From assembly GCF_030622045.1 (NCBI RefSeq), contig NZ_CP130886.1:6580001-6644000 (forward strand): DNA of 64,000 bases, given 5' to 3'. This stretch comes from Planctellipticum variicoloris (GTDB taxonomy: Bacteria > Planctomycetota > Planctomycetia > Planctomycetales > Planctomycetaceae). Numbering within the stretch: the first letter of the stretch is position 1; each line of letters begins with the position of its first letter. Under the pieces are notes generated by a model that saw nothing but the letters and a program-made list of their open reading frames with translations, did no database searches and had not been told where the DNA came from. A program made the translations under genes and the position numbers. Shown one piece after another: positions 36,038 to 47,177 of this stretch.

Positions 36038-37438
36038 TTAGTGCTGCTCGCCCTCGCCCTGCGGATGCGGCATCACGCCCCGAATTTCCGCCATCGCCAC
36101 GACGGGCAAAAATCGAAGGAAGAGCAGGAACAGCGTGAAAAACAATCCGAAACTGCCGATCAGCGTGCAGATATCGATGGTCGTCGGCATGTAGTACGCC
36201 CAGCTCGACGGGAGAAAGTCGCGGTGCAGCGACGTCACCACGATGACGAATCGTTCGAACCACATGCCGATGTTGACGAAGATCGAAACGATAAACATCA
36301 GCCAGGGGGTGGTCCGGAACTTCTTGAACCAGAAGAGCTGCGGGCTGAGCACGTTGCACGAGACCATCGTCCAGTACGCCCACCAGTACGGGCCGAACGC
36401 CCGGTTGATGAACGCGAACTGCTCGTATCGACTTCCGCTGTACCACGCAATGAAGAACTCCATCGCATACGAGTAACCGACGATCGTTCCCGTCGCCAGA
36501 ATGATCTTGCACATGTTTTCCAGGTGCCGCGGCGTAATCAGATCCTTCAACCCGAACAGCTCCCGCGAGGGAACCATCAGCGTCAGCACCATTCCGAAGC
36601 CGCTGAAAATGGCTCCCGCCACGAAGTAGGGCGGGAAGATCGTGGTGTGCCAGCCGGGCAACTGAGATGTGGCGAAGTCGAAGCTCACGATGGTATGGAC
36701 CGACAGCACCAGGGGCGTCGACATGGCGGCCAGCAGCAGGTACGCCCGTTCGTAGCGGTGCCAGGCGCGGGCGGAGCCGTTCCAGCCCAGGCTCAGAATT
36801 CCATAGGCGAAGTACTTCCACTTATTCGTGGCCCGGTCGCGGAACGTGGCGAAGTCGGGAACCATGCCCATGTACCAGAAGATCGCCGAAACGCTGGCAT
36901 ACGTCGAAATCGCAAACACGTCCCACATCAGCGGGCTGCGAAAGTTCTGCCAGACCCAGTTCTGAGTCGGCAGCGGCGCCGTGTACCAGATGACCCAGAT
37001 TCGACCGACGTGAATCGCCGGAAACATGCCGGCGCAGATCACGGCGAAAATCGTCATCGCTTCCGAGGCGCGGTTGATGCTCGTCCGCCAGTTCTGGCGG
37101 AACAGAAACAGCACCGCCGAAATCAACGTCCCCGCGTGAGCGATACCGACCCAGAACACGAAGTTGACGATGTCGAACGCCCAGAAGACGGGGTTCATAT
37201 TACCCCAGACCCCGATGCCGGTCGCCAGCAGATACGCCACCACCACGCCCAGCATCGCCGTCAACGACGACGAGATCGCCAGCGCAACGTACCACGCGAG
37301 CGGCATCCGCGGAGCTTCGGCAATCCGGCAGACCGTGTCGGTGACCGACGCGTAATCCTGTCCGCCCAGGACCAGCGGTGCGCGCTGGCCCGGCGTTTCG
37401 ATCGAGTTGTCGACCAGTGAGGCGGTGACAGTGGCCAT
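36038..37438 (-). CDS. actC: Alternative complex III, subunit ActC
   Basis: This 466-residue protein has ten membrane helices and belongs to the NrfD/PsrC family. It anchors the ActA and ActB subunits and holds quinol with ActF. Signature stretches include [26 protein letters not shown] and [26 protein letters not shown]. The order actB-actC-actDE is the normal one. It begins 96 bases after the actB stop codon. No metal-binding Cys or His clusters are seen, as expected. Confidence 0.94.
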   Translation of the reverse strand: MATVTASLVDNSIETPGQRAPLVLGGQDYASVTDTVCRIAEAPRMPLAWYVALAISSSLTAMLGVVVAYLLATGIGVWGNMNPVFWAFDIVNFVFWVGIAHAGTLISAVLFLFRQNWRTSINRASEAMTIFAVICAGMFPAIHVGRIWVIWYTAPLPTQNWVWQNFRSPLMWDVFAISTYASVSAIFWYMGMVPDFATFRDRATNKWKYFAYGILSLGWNGSARAWHRYERAYLLLAAMSTPLVLSVHTIVSFDFATSQLPGWHTTIFPPYFVAGAIFSGFGMVLTLMVPSRELFGLKDLITPRHLENMCKIILATGTIVGYSYAMEFFIAWYSGSRYEQFAFINRAFGPYWWAYWTMVSCNVLSPQLFWFKKFRTTPWLMFIVSIFVNIGMWFERFVIVVTSLHRDFLPSSWAYYMPTTIDICTLIGSFGLFFTLFLLFLRFLPVVAMAEIRGVMPHPQGEGEQH

Positions 37439-37534
37439 AAGCGTCGTACTTCGCTCAGCCGCACCAGGCGGCGTCAGTCGTGTGGTCTTTCCCGGCGGCC
37501 CGACAGGCCGCCCCTCCGATTTCGCGGACCCGTT

Positions 37535-40500
37535 TCAGGCCTTGTGGTCGTCTTTGTGCTCAGCGTCTTTGTGACCGTCGTCGTGATTCTTTTCGTGTCC
37601 GTGACCGTGTCCGTGGTCGGCCAGCTTCGGGGCCAGCGACGGATGCGGATTGCGGATGCGGGCCAGGTACTTGGTTCGCGGCTTGATGTTCAGTTCGGAG
37701 AGCATGGCGTAGGCCCGCGGATTCTCGTGGGCGACCGCGACGCGGTTCTCCTTGACCATCAGATCCCCGAATTCGATGGCGTTGGCGGGGCAGGCGTCCT
37801 GGCACGCGGTCCGGATCTCGCCGTCGACCAGCGGACGATTGTTTTCGCGCTTCGCGACGATCTTGCCGTTCTGGATCCGCTGCACGCAGTAGGTGCACTT
37901 TTCCATGACGCCGCGTTCGCGGACGGTAACCTCGGGATTGAGAACCATCTGCTGCAGTTCGGTGTTGGCCTTGTCGTACTCTTTATTGAAGTCGAAGAAG
38001 TTGAACCGCCGGACTTTCACCGGGCAGTTGTTGGCGCAGTACCGCGTGCCGATGCAGCGGTTGTACGCCATGTCGTTGAGCCCTTCGGGGCTGTGGACGG
38101 TGGCCGCGACCGGACAGACCTGTTCGCAGGGGGCGTTCTCGCACTGCTGACAGGGGAGCGGCTGCGTGATCATCTGGGGGTTGTCGAAGCTGTCCGGATC
38201 GCGGGGGTCCGCACTGAAGTACCGGTCGACCCGGATCCAATGCATCTCGCGATTGCGGCCGACCTGCTCCTTGCCGACGATCGGCACGTTGTTTTCCGAC
38301 TGGCAGGCCACCATGCAGGCGTTGCAGCCGACGCACTTCGAAAGGTCGATCGACATGCCCCAGGCATGGCCTTCCGACGATCGTTCCGTCCAGAGCGATT
38401 CGAGCGGCGGATGGTGGACCTTGTGCTCGGCGAAGTGCGGCTCTTGCTTGTACTCTTCGAGCGTTCCTTCGCGGGCGAGCAGGCCGATCCGGCCGAACGT
38501 TTCGGCCAGACCCGCCAGATCGATCGCATGGTGATCCTGCGTCGTCGAAATCGGGTAGGTTTTTCCCGTCTTCGTGAGCTTCGCACCGACGGCGTGATCG
38601 GGAGCGGTCGTCGTCCGGAGCGCGTAGGCGTTGCAGCCGACGGAGCCGACCTTCTCGTAGGCGAGGCCGCCGACATGGCCGGCGTGCGTCCGGCCGTAGC
38701 CGAGCGCCAGTCCGACGACGTTCTGGGCGGTCCCCGGCACGATGAACACCGGCGCGGTGATCTTCAATCCGCCGACCGCGACTTCCACCAGGTCGCTGAT
38801 TTTCAGCCCCAGCTTCTCGGCCGTCTTCGGGCTGATCAACGCGGCATTATCCCAGACCATCTTGGTGACGATGTCGGGGGTTTCCTGGAGCCAGGCATTG
38901 TTGCCAAAGCGGCCGTCGTAGACGCTGGCGTCAGTCTGGAAGATGACGGTCAGATCGGTCGAATCCGCCGCGCTCCCTTTGAAATCGAGTTCGAGGTCCG
39001 GTTTGAGCTGCACGCGGATGGAGGCGAGCCCCGAGTCCGGCAGGAAGCCGTCGTGAACCAGCTTGTTCCAGGCCTTCTCGGCGCGGTCCTTGGGGAGGAC
39101 GTCTGCGAGGGCGGCCTTGACCAGGGTCTGTCCGTCGCGATCGTCCCCGAGGATTGTCGCCAGCAGTTCGAGATCCGACTTGCCGTCGAAGAGGGGGTCG
39201 ATCATCGGCTGGGCGAGCGTGACGGTACCGTCGAAAGAACGGCCGTCGCTCCAGGCTTCAAAGGCGTGAGCCCGGTTGACGTGCCACTTGCAGGCGTGTG
39301 ACGTTTCGTCGTCGAATTCGCTGAGATGAATGCTGTTGGCGACCTTGGCCAGGGCGTCGCCGAACTTCACGTCCGCGGGGGCGTTGTAGACCGGATTGCC
39401 GCCGAGGATGATCAGCGTTTCCACCGATCCGGCTGCCATTTCCGCGGCCAGGTCTTTGATGGCTGCGAGCTGGCCGCCCGCCTGCGTTTCCGGAGCGGCG
39501 AGGACGGCGTGGCCGAGGTTCTCGAGTTTCAGATTCAGGCGGTGCGCCAGGGCGTGGACGGCGGCGGGCTGCCGGGAGCCGACGACGACTGCGGACTTAC
39601 CCTTGGCTTCGACGAGGTCGGAGGCGACGGCGGCCAGGAACTTGCCGTCATACTTCTCGCCGGCGGCGGCGGGCTCCTTGCCGGCCAGGTGGGCGTCGAC
39701 GCGTTCTTCGACGGCGGCCAGGAACGGGCCGATGTTGTTTGGCGTCAGGGGCAGGCGGTGATCGGCGTTGGCGCCGGTCGTCGAGTAGAGACTCTCGACG
39801 ACGTACATGCGGTTCATGCCGCCGTCGGCCTTGGGTTCGCGGCGTGCGGCCCACTGGCGGATGTTAACGAGCTTTGAGCCGTGATCGCCGAACAGGTCGG
39901 CGTCGAGGCTGAGAATGACGTCGGCCTTGGAGAGATCGAGCAACGTCCGGACGGGTTTGCCGAACGCGAGTTCCGAGCCGGCGATGTCGTTGTCGCGGTT
40001 GATCGGGTCGAAGTCGATCCAGCGGGCCTGCGGCAGCTTTTCGAGCAGCTTGGCCTTCAGCATGGCCAGGGTCTGCGAGGAGCTGGCTTCCGACAGGACG
40101 CGCAGGCCTTTGCCCTGCGATGTGCCTGCCGCCTCGACGAGCTTGCCAAGGGCGAACTTGAATTCGTCCCAGGACTTTTCGACCGGTTCTTTGCCGGTCC
40201 GGTCGAGGATGTGGCGGCTGCGGTCCGGGTCGTACATCTGGAGCACGAGGGCCTGCGACCAGACATCGGTGCCGCCGAGGCTCTGCGGATGCTGCGGATT
40301 GCCATCGACTTTGATCGGTCGACCGTCGTAGTCGGTGACGACCAGACCGCGGGAGACGCCGGCGACCTGGTAGGACGTCGCGTACTTCTGCGGCACGCCG
40401 GGGATGCGGTTTTTGGGCCGCACGGCGAAGGTGACTTCGTGATCGGCCTGCCAGCGGCAGCCGGCGGCGCCTCCCAGCGACAGGGCGGCGCCCATGAGCT

Positions 40501-40645
40501 GGATCCAGCGTCGGCGCGAGAATCCCGACGGAAATTCCGAGGCGGCGACCGGGAACTCCCGATGCAGCATCTCGCGGAATTCCGGAGTGTCCTGCAGCTC
40601 TTCGAGACTGCGCCAGTATTTTTTCGATTCGGTTACCGATGGCAT
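37535..40645 (-). CDS. actB: Alternative complex III, subunit ActB (molybdopterin-like plus iron-sulfur)
   Basis: This 1036-residue subunit has a twin-arginine region ([18 protein letters not shown], about 40-57) for export of a folded protein. The N-terminal two thirds match the molybdopterin oxidoreductase fold, though this family lacks the cofactor. The C-terminal third, from about residue 765, holds ferredoxin-like Cys motifs: [35 protein letters not shown] and EKCTYC with CQDAC, enough for several Fe-S clusters. It passes electrons from ActC/ActF to haems. The His-rich tail is notable. The start was chosen at [11 protein letters not shown], since the upstream frame is not protein-like. 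Confidence 0.94.
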   Translation of the reverse strand: MPSVTESKKYWRSLEELQDTPEFREMLHREFPVAASEFPSGFSRRRWIQLMGAALSLGGAAGCRWQADHEVTFAVRPKNRIPGVPQKYATSYQVAGVSRGLVVTDYDGRPIKVDGNPQHPQSLGGTDVWSQALVLQMYDPDRSRHILDRTGKEPVEKSWDEFKFALGKLVEAAGTSQGKGLRVLSEASSSQTLAMLKAKLLEKLPQARWIDFDPINRDNDIAGSELAFGKPVRTLLDLSKADVILSLDADLFGDHGSKLVNIRQWAARREPKADGGMNRMYVVESLYSTTGANADHRLPLTPNNIGPFLAAVEERVDAHLAGKEPAAAGEKYDGKFLAAVASDLVEAKGKSAVVVGSRQPAAVHALAHRLNLKLENLGHAVLAAPETQAGGQLAAIKDLAAEMAAGSVETLIILGGNPVYNAPADVKFGDALAKVANSIHLSEFDDETSHACKWHVNRAHAFEAWSDGRSFDGTVTLAQPMIDPLFDGKSDLELLATILGDDRDGQTLVKAALADVLPKDRAEKAWNKLVHDGFLPDSGLASIRVQLKPDLELDFKGSAADSTDLTVIFQTDASVYDGRFGNNAWLQETPDIVTKMVWDNAALISPKTAEKLGLKISDLVEVAVGGLKITAPVFIVPGTAQNVVGLALGYGRTHAGHVGGLAYEKVGSVGCNAYALRTTTAPDHAVGAKLTKTGKTYPISTTQDHHAIDLAGLAETFGRIGLLAREGTLEEYKQEPHFAEHKVHHPPLESLWTERSSEGHAWGMSIDLSKCVGCNACMVACQSENNVPIVGKEQVGRNREMHWIRVDRYFSADPRDPDSFDNPQMITQPLPCQQCENAPCEQVCPVAATVHSPEGLNDMAYNRCIGTRYCANNCPVKVRRFNFFDFNKEYDKANTELQQMVLNPEVTVRERGVMEKCTYCVQRIQNGKIVAKRENNRPLVDGEIRTACQDACPANAIEFGDLMVKENRVAVAHENPRAYAMLSELNIKPRTKYLARIRNPHPSLAPKLADHGHGHGHEKNHDDGHKDAEHKDDHKA

Positions 40646-41313
40646 GTCGAACAATTCACCTTCGGGTCGATGTGATGCTCGGTCCGCAGCGCCTTGCCGA
40701 GGTCCGCGGGATCTTCGTCGGGCTTCCAGTCGAGCTGGGTCACCAGTTCGCGCGGACGGAGGTTTGGATCGGGATTGCGATGGCATTCGAGGCACCAGAA
40801 CATGCTCAGCGGAGCAACCTGGCGGACTTCTTCCATCTGATCGATGCGGCCGTGGCAACTGACGCAGCTCACGCCGCGGGCGACGTGAACGCTGTGGTCG
40901 AAGTAGGCGTAATCCGGGAGGTCATGGACCTTGGCCCACGAAATGGCTTTGCCGGTCGTGAGGCTTTCCCGCACGAGAGACAGCTTGGGGCTGGCCGTGT
41001 GGATCGCGGTCTTGACCTGGACGCCGTCGACGGGGCCGCTGTGGCACTTGCCGCAAGTGGCGGTCGGGGGGACTGCGGCGTTGCCCGCGACCTCGACGGT
41101 GTTGTGGCAGAATCGGCAGTCGATCTTGAGCTTGCCCGCGTGAATGGCGTGGCTGTAGGGCACGGGCTGCTTCGGCATGTAGCCGACGTCGAGCGTGCCC
41201 GGTGCATCGCCGACGTAAATCGCGCCACCGACATAGAGTGCGAGAAACACGACTCCTGCGCCAGCGATGGGCAGAAGACGGTCGACCCAGGTCGGGAATT
41301 GGAACCGTCTCAT
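40633..41313 (-). CDS. actA: Alternative complex III, pentahaem cytochrome ActA
   Basis: This 226-residue protein has an N-terminal membrane anchor ([20 protein letters not shown]) and five CxxCH haem c motifs: CRFCH, CGKCH, CVSCH, CLECH and CSTCH. It forms the periplasmic electron exit of complex III. It is the first gene of the operon, and its 3' end overlaps the actB start by 13 bases. The next gene to its right reads the same way, so the operon promoter should lie in 41314-41740. Confidence 0.94.
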   Translation of the reverse strand: MRRFQFPTWVDRLLPIAGAGVVFLALYVGGAIYVGDAPGTLDVGYMPKQPVPYSHAIHAGKLKIDCRFCHNTVEVAGNAAVPPTATCGKCHSGPVDGVQVKTAIHTASPKLSLVRESLTTGKAISWAKVHDLPDYAYFDHSVHVARGVSCVSCHGRIDQMEEVRQVAPLSMFWCLECHRNPDPNLRPRELVTQLDWKPDEDPADLGKALRTEHHIDPKVNCSTCHR

Positions 41314-41740
41314 ATTGGACTCAAATCATTCGCCGCGAAGTGCAGCCCCTGGAGCCAGAACGGCTCCCCGGGGCGCGGAGCCTGAGGAAACCGAGGGACG
41401 TCAACCGCGGCAGTCTAGAGTTCTGCTAACAACACAGCAACGCCCACTGCGACCTTCTGCGAGGATTTCCCACTCTCGATAAATTCCAACTCGCAGAGGA
41501 CTTCCGCGGCTTGCGAACCCGTCAGTCTCGACCGGATTGAGGCGGTGAAACTCGCAGTGAAGCGCCGGCGCGACCCGTGGGTTCGGCAATCATGAAACCC
41601 TTTGGGCCGGAATCTGCCCGGGACCGACATAGCCGGAACGGTTTCTCAATAATGAGAGACGGACGGCGGGGCTGGTCTCGATTCCGCGACCCCGCGAGCT
41701 CCGCATGTTGCCCGTTTCTTTGCTGAAGTGAACGGGCGTG
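41314..41740. other. Intergenic region upstream of the respiratory operon
   Basis: No gene is seen here. It should hold the promoter of the actA operon, which reads leftwards from 41313. Its right end is just after the SNF2 gene's stop and carries a hairpin at 41710-41737. No oxygen-response site such as an FNR box was recognised. Confidence 0.5.
41710..41737 (-). terminator. Hairpin just after the SNF2-type gene
   Basis: Arms GCCCGTT and AACGGGC enclose a 14-base loop, starting a few bases beyond the TAG stop. It has no clear T-run. It probably separates the SNF2 gene from the respiratory operon downstream. Confidence 0.5.
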
Positions 41741-43651
41741 CTAGGCGGCATCAGGGGGCTTCGGCCCGATGCTCCGCGGTCCTTTCGGGCTGCGGGCCTT
41801 CAGGTCGAACAGGCCGAAAATCTCAGACGCGTTGAGGCTCAGAGAGGCGTTGGTATTGTCGCCCTCTCCGAGAATTGTTCGGAACAGCTCCCGCTTTTCG
41901 TTCAGCACGCGGTCGATCCGCTCCTCAATCGTGCCGGTCGAAATGAACCGCGTCACGATGACCTGGCTCTTGCAGCCGATCCGGTGCGCCCGGTTGATCG
42001 CCTGGTCCTCGATCGCCGGATTCCACCAGCGGTCGAACAGGAACACGTAGCCGGCGAACTGCAGGTTCAGCCCGACGGCTCCGGTGCCGTAGCTCATCAG
42101 AATCAAGTGCGAATCGGGATCCTCCTTGAATTTCTTCAGCACGGGTTCGCGCTTCTTCGTCGGCACGCCGCCGTGATAGATCAGCGCCCCATACTGCTTC
42201 GTATGCTCGTACAGCCAGTCCAGGCAGCGCGTCCACTGGCTGAAGAGGATCGCTTTTCCTCCGCTCGCGGCGATTTCCTCCATATCCGCCTGCAACCGGT
42301 CCAGCTTCGCCGATTCCCCGGTCAGCGGGTCCCAGTTCGTAATCTGTTTCAGCCGCAGCACCAGTTCGAACACATGTTGCACGGAGATCTGGTCTCCCAG
42401 CTCGTTCAGGTGCACGATGCCGTCTTTTTCGGCCATGTCGTAGGCAATCTGCTGGGCCGGGCTGAGCTCCAGCAGGGCGTCCCGGTCGAGCCGGGGGGGC
42501 ATGTCCTTCATGACCAGGTCTTTGGTCCGCCGCAGCACGAATTCCTTCGACAGCGCCTGAAGCTGCCGCAGATCGGGACTGGCGCCCGGCGGAACGATCT
42601 CCATGAACTCGTAGAGCGCCCCCATTTCTTCGGGGCGATTCTCAATCGGCGTCCCCGTGAGAGCCCAGCTTCGCTTGCGGGGGAGGGCGCGGGCGGTGAC
42701 GGCCGTCCGCGATTCGCGGTTCTTGATCCGCTGCGCTTCGTCCAAGACCACCAGATCAAAGCTGGGAAACTCGCCCTCCGGAAACGAGGCGAAGTCGCGA
42801 ACCATGGCCTCGTAGTTGGCGATCAACACCGGGACCCCCTGCATCGTCCAGGTCATGCGCCTTCGCTCGGTGTCCCCTTCCACCACCACGAACGGCAATT
42901 CCTCCGCCCACGTCTGAAACTCCCGCTGCCAGTTCGGCAACAGCGGCTTCGGGCAGATCAGCAGCACCCGGCGGACCTGGCCGCTGCGGATCAGCAGCCG
43001 GATCGCCGTGATGGTCTGCATCGTCTTGCCGAGCCCCATCTCGTCCGCCAGCAAGGCCGCATCCCGCGAAAACAGCCAGCCGATCCCCTCGTATTGATAG
43101 GGAAAGGGCTCGAACGGCATGATCAGTTCCTGGCCCGCCAGCCAGGTCTGCAGCGGCGGCTGCAACACGTAGAACAACCGGTCCTCCAGCGAAATCGCGC
43201 TGGCTGGCGGCTTGATCCGCGTGACCTGTTTCTTCGGCGCCTCGACCCCGGTCTCCTCCTCGACGGTCGGGAGGTCCGCTTTGGGAGGCTCCAGCGAACG
43301 GAGCTCTTCGTCGGGTTTCTTCTCAGACTTCGGCGGGAGGAAGGCGGTCCCTTCGGCAAACGTCAATCCAAAAGTCACAACGCGCGGGCGAGTCGGCTTC
43401 CAGGAGGGGCCGAGGGTCACTCCTTTGGGGAGCGCGATCAGCGTGGTCTCGATTCGGGGCGCCCGTTGCAAAGCGCTGTTGAGGCCTGCCGCGTAGATGT
43501 CGCAGTTCAGCCCCAGCTCCAGCCGCTGAACGCCGGGGGTTCCCTGCGCCGTTTCATCGGCAAACTGCCCCGCCGGAATGTGGGGGCCGCGCAGCACTCC
43601 CTCGTTGGCGCTGCCGGTAATTCGCGTCGAGTCGGTCGTTTCCGGCTGCAT
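41741..43651 (-). CDS. SNF2-family ATP-dependent helicase
   Basis: This 636-residue protein is a SNF2-type DNA translocase. The ATP-binding motif is [15 protein letters not shown], and the second acidic motif is [11 protein letters not shown]. Further signature motifs include [32 protein letters not shown] and [13 protein letters not shown]. About 200 residues of unknown N-terminal sequence come first, including a Glu/Lys/Pro-rich linker. Bacterial SNF2 proteins remodel DNA-protein complexes, for instance at transcribing RNA polymerase (RapA) or in defence systems. The ATG with AGGAAGG before it is chosen. A partner of unknown function lies 59 bases upstream. Confidence 0.92.
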   Translation of the reverse strand: MQPETTDSTRITGSANEGVLRGPHIPAGQFADETAQGTPGVQRLELGLNCDIYAAGLNSALQRAPRIETTLIALPKGVTLGPSWKPTRPRVVTFGLTFAEGTAFLPPKSEKKPDEELRSLEPPKADLPTVEEETGVEAPKKQVTRIKPPASAISLEDRLFYVLQPPLQTWLAGQELIMPFEPFPYQYEGIGWLFSRDAALLADEMGLGKTMQTITAIRLLIRSGQVRRVLLICPKPLLPNWQREFQTWAEELPFVVVEGDTERRRMTWTMQGVPVLIANYEAMVRDFASFPEGEFPSFDLVVLDEAQRIKNRESRTAVTARALPRKRSWALTGTPIENRPEEMGALYEFMEIVPPGASPDLRQLQALSKEFVLRRTKDLVMKDMPPRLDRDALLELSPAQQIAYDMAEKDGIVHLNELGDQISVQHVFELVLRLKQITNWDPLTGESAKLDRLQADMEEIAASGGKAILFSQWTRCLDWLYEHTKQYGALIYHGGVPTKKREPVLKKFKEDPDSHLILMSYGTGAVGLNLQFAGYVFLFDRWWNPAIEDQAINRAHRIGCKSQVIVTRFISTGTIEERIDRVLNEKRELFRTILGEGDNTNASLSLNASEIFGLFDLKARSPKGPRSIGPKPPDAA

Positions 43652-43710
43652 GGGGGCCTTCCTGAATTCCCAATCGATCGCACGATCCGTGTGCGACGTT
43701 TCCAGACAAA

Positions 43711-44244
43711 TCAACGGGCGGCCGTCGCTGCCTTGATTGTCTCCGTCAGCGCTTCGCGGACCCGGTCAAACGGCTCCTTCAGATCCGCCGACGACGGAAT
43801 CTGAGCCGCCTGCCGCTCGATTTCGGTCCGGTCTTCATCGTGTCCGCCGTGGAACGTCAGCAACTGGTTCCCGAGTTTGAGGCGTTTCGGCCCGGATTCC
43901 CCGGACTTCGCCATTGGCAGATCCGACAAACTCGCCACGGGAACGGACACATAGTCCCGCAGATCGAGCAGGTCGTCGTGTTCCGTCAGGACGAGATGGG
44001 GTTTCACGCCGGCTTTTTCGACCAGCGTCCGGCCGATCAGCTCCCCGAGCACGAACGGCTTCAGGGTTGGCCCGTAGAGAATCTGCTGCGTCCGGTTGGG
44101 TTTGACCGGCGCGGTGCACTGGAACTCCAGCGGCCGGCCGAAGCGGTTGGTGATCAGCAGTCCGCCCACGTAGCCCCGTTCCGGATCCTCAATGGCCGTC
44201 AGAAATCCCAACCGGAATTGCTCTTGCGATCCGCTGGCTGCCAT
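43711..44244 (-). CDS. Hypothetical protein paired with the SNF2 gene
   Basis: This 177-residue soluble protein has no signal peptide, no membrane helix and no motif that I recognise. Its core ([67 protein letters not shown]) is beta-rich and looks conserved rather than random. The C-terminal part is helical and charged. It is placed 59 bases before the SNF2 gene in the same direction, so joint action is likely. The ATG is preceded by GGAG; a GTG at 44340 would add 32 residues. Confidence 0.65.
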   Translation of the reverse strand: MAASGSQEQFRLGFLTAIEDPERGYVGGLLITNRFGRPLEFQCTAPVKPNRTQQILYGPTLKPFVLGELIGRTLVEKAGVKPHLVLTEHDDLLDLRDYVSVPVASLSDLPMAKSGESGPKRLKLGNQLLTFHGGHDEDRTEIERQAAQIPSSADLKEPFDRVREALTETIKAATAAR

Positions 44245-44567
44245 CCACTCCGACCCCTGTTGGAAAAACGGACCCTGGCCCGCTTCTGAGGGATCGGAAG
44301 ACTCGCCAAGCGGACTTGAGAGGGACTCACACGATCGCACCAGTCGTACTTATCTCGTTCTGAATTCAAGAGTTCAGCATTTTGAGCAACTTCCGGAGAT
44401 CTCTCGGAGAACTCCGCTTTGCGGCACGCCGGTTGCGTTCCGAAGGAGGAACGTCGGCAGAAAATTCAACCTCCTTCCAGGAATCGGACGAACCCTGACC
44501 GCCGAACTCCGTGTAACATGATGCGTCACCTGGGGCCGTGAATTGGATGACTGGTCGGGAGCTGGCA

Positions 44568-45506
<939 letters not shown>

Positions 45507-45529
45507 GAGCCCCCGAGGCCGTTGATTCA

Positions 45530-45557
45530 TCGGACGGAGAACCGATTTTCCGTCCGA
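45530..45557. terminator. Hairpin between convergent genes
   Basis: Arms TCGGACGGA and TCCGTCCGA (9 bp, followed by a partly A/T-rich inner stretch) lie between two converging genes. It can act in both directions and has TTTT just inside one arm. Confidence 0.6.
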
Positions 45558-45651
45558 GCTCGATGGGGGCCGGGAGCATCGAACTGCAGGCCTCCAGAAG
45601 CGCAGCCCGGTCTGTCGGTCAACGCGTCACTCGCCGCGATCACCCTCGTCG

Positions 45652-46053
45652 TCAGCCTGAGTACGACGCGCAGTTTTTCGAAGTTTCCCACAGCGTGACC
45701 TCGACGATCGGGTACCCGCGCGACTTGCAGTAGTCGAAAATCATCCGGGCGATGTTCTCCGTCGTCGGATGATGCGGGATCGGACAGACCGGTTCGTTCT
45801 GCGTCCGCAGAAACGCGACGAGCGGATCGCTCTCGTGCAGGATCATCCGGTGATCGAGCGTTTCGTCGATCCAGCCGTTGACGTCCTTTTTGAGCACCGT
45901 GAAATCGACCAGCATCCCGTTCGAATCGAGCTGGTCGCCGCGCATGGCGAGCTGAAGCCGGCCGTTGTGCCCGTGGGGGTACCGGCACTTGCCGTCGTAA
46001 TTCAACAGCCGGTGACCGTAGCAGAATTCCAGTTCGACGGTGATGGCGTACAT
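45652..46053 (-). CDS. queD: 6-carboxytetrahydropterin synthase / PTPS family (QueD-like)
   Basis: This 133-residue enzyme is close to QueD/PTPS. It would act on dihydroneopterin triphosphate, in queuosine or pterin synthesis. The zinc ligands are His14 in FCYGHRL and His27 and His29 in YPHGHNG, with the catalytic Cys23 in GKCRYPHG. The motif DHRMILHESDP and TTENIA follow family positions. No other queuosine genes (queC, queE) are in the window. The start is the ATG at MYAITVELEF, giving the usual length. Confidence 0.88.
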   Translation of the reverse strand: MYAITVELEFCYGHRLLNYDGKCRYPHGHNGRLQLAMRGDQLDSNGMLVDFTVLKKDVNGWIDETLDHRMILHESDPLVAFLRTQNEPVCPIPHHPTTENIARMIFDYCKSRGYPIVEVTLWETSKNCASYSG

Positions 46054-46302
46054 CGGCAGATCCCGGGCTCGCAGTGTATCGTCTCGGCTCAGGCGAATTG
46101 TAGACCTCACGGTCGGCACGGCCAATCCCGAGCCGGCCCTGCGCCGGCAACTTGGGGTCACGCCGCCAGTTTCGATTGGGAGGGTTGTGGCGGACGCGCC
46201 CGGCCGAATGTCCCGCCGATGTCACGAAAGTCACAAAAACGGCGTCGTTCCCGACGCGACGGTTTGACGAGTTCTCGCTTCGACCTACCGTTCACCAGGG
46301 GG

Positions 46303-47076
46303 ATGAACATACTTCATCATTCCCGGCGCTCCAGTCGATTCGAACGCATGCCGGTTCCGCGCGGGTTCGCCTCGCCCGCCCCGGATCGGAATTCGGATCT
46401 GGCCGACGTTGCCGGTGGCAGCGAGGAGTCTACGTTGACGCCGCTCGAAGAAACTCTCACCGCGCGCGAAATTGCCGAGCACTGCAAGGTGCATTTTCGA
46501 ACGGTTCTGCGCTGGATTCAGCGCGGCGAGCTGGAAGCCCACCAGATCCCCGGGCGCGGGGACAATCGAGTTCTGGTGACGGATTTTCTGGAGTTCCTGC
46601 TTCGGCACGAGCTCCCGGTCCCGCACGAGTTCTCGGCCCTCGGCTCGCGCGTGCTGATTGTGGAAGACTGCCCGAAAGTCGCCGGCGCCATGCGACGCGT
46701 TCTCGAGCGGCAGGGTCTGGAGGTCGAAGTCGCCTCTGACGGTTTCCGCGCCGGCATCCTGCTGGGAACCTTCCGGCCCGCAGTCGTCACTCTGGACCTG
46801 CACCTGCCCGGTACGAGCGGCCTCGGAGTCCTGGAGTTCCTTAAGGACTCGCCCCGTTTCCGGAGCACACGCGTGCTTGTGGCGTCGGGCGAGGGAGAGT
46901 CCGCCATCGACCGCGCGTTGCAGTCCGGGGCGGATGACTTTCTGAGCAAACCATTCCTCAACTCAACCCTGATCGAGAAAGTCCGCAGACTTCTTCCGCA
47001 GATCGGCGATGACGCGGGGGATCGGCAAAGATCTCGAGACCGGAACGCTTCCCGCGAGTTCCCCGCCAAAACATAA
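46303..47076 (+). CDS. Excisionase-type HTH domain fused to a receiver
   Basis: This 257-residue protein first has a helix-turn-helix of the excisionase/MerR type (about 50-100; LTAREIAEHCKVHFRTVLRWIQRGELEAHQIPGRGDNRV). A receiver domain follows (about 115-240) with Asp165 in TLDLHLPGTSG and Lys in DFLSKPF. This is the reverse of the usual receiver-then-DNA-binding order. It should be a transcription regulator under phospho-control and opens a chain of signalling genes. AGGGGG directly before the ATG is unusually close; an ATG 15 codons later is possible. Confidence 0.8.
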   Translation: MNILHHSRRSSRFERMPVPRGFASPAPDRNSDLADVAGGSEESTLTPLEETLTAREIAEHCKVHFRTVLRWIQRGELEAHQIPGRGDNRVLVTDFLEFLLRHELPVPHEFSALGSRVLIVEDCPKVAGAMRRVLERQGLEVEVASDGFRAGILLGTFRPAVVTLDLHLPGTSGLGVLEFLKDSPRFRSTRVLVASGEGESAIDRALQSGADDFLSKPFLNSTLIEKVRRLLPQIGDDAGDRQRSRDRNASREFPAKT

Positions 47077-47105
47077 CGAATCATCGGATTCCGCCCCGCT
47101 CTTGC

Positions 47106-47156
47106 GGGCGTCGACACACGGGTTCTGCTGCGGGCCTCCCCGGCGTGTCGACGCCC
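47106..47156. promoter_or_regulatory. 12-bp inverted repeat in the leader of the kinase gene
   Basis: Arms GGGCGTCGACAC and GTGTCGACGCCC flank a 27-base loop. The element lies 30 bases after one stop codon and 22 before the next ATG. It may be a binding site for the HTH-receiver protein or a stem-loop at an mRNA junction. Confidence 0.5.
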
Positions 47157-47177
47157 TGCATTTTCGAAAGGCCGTCG

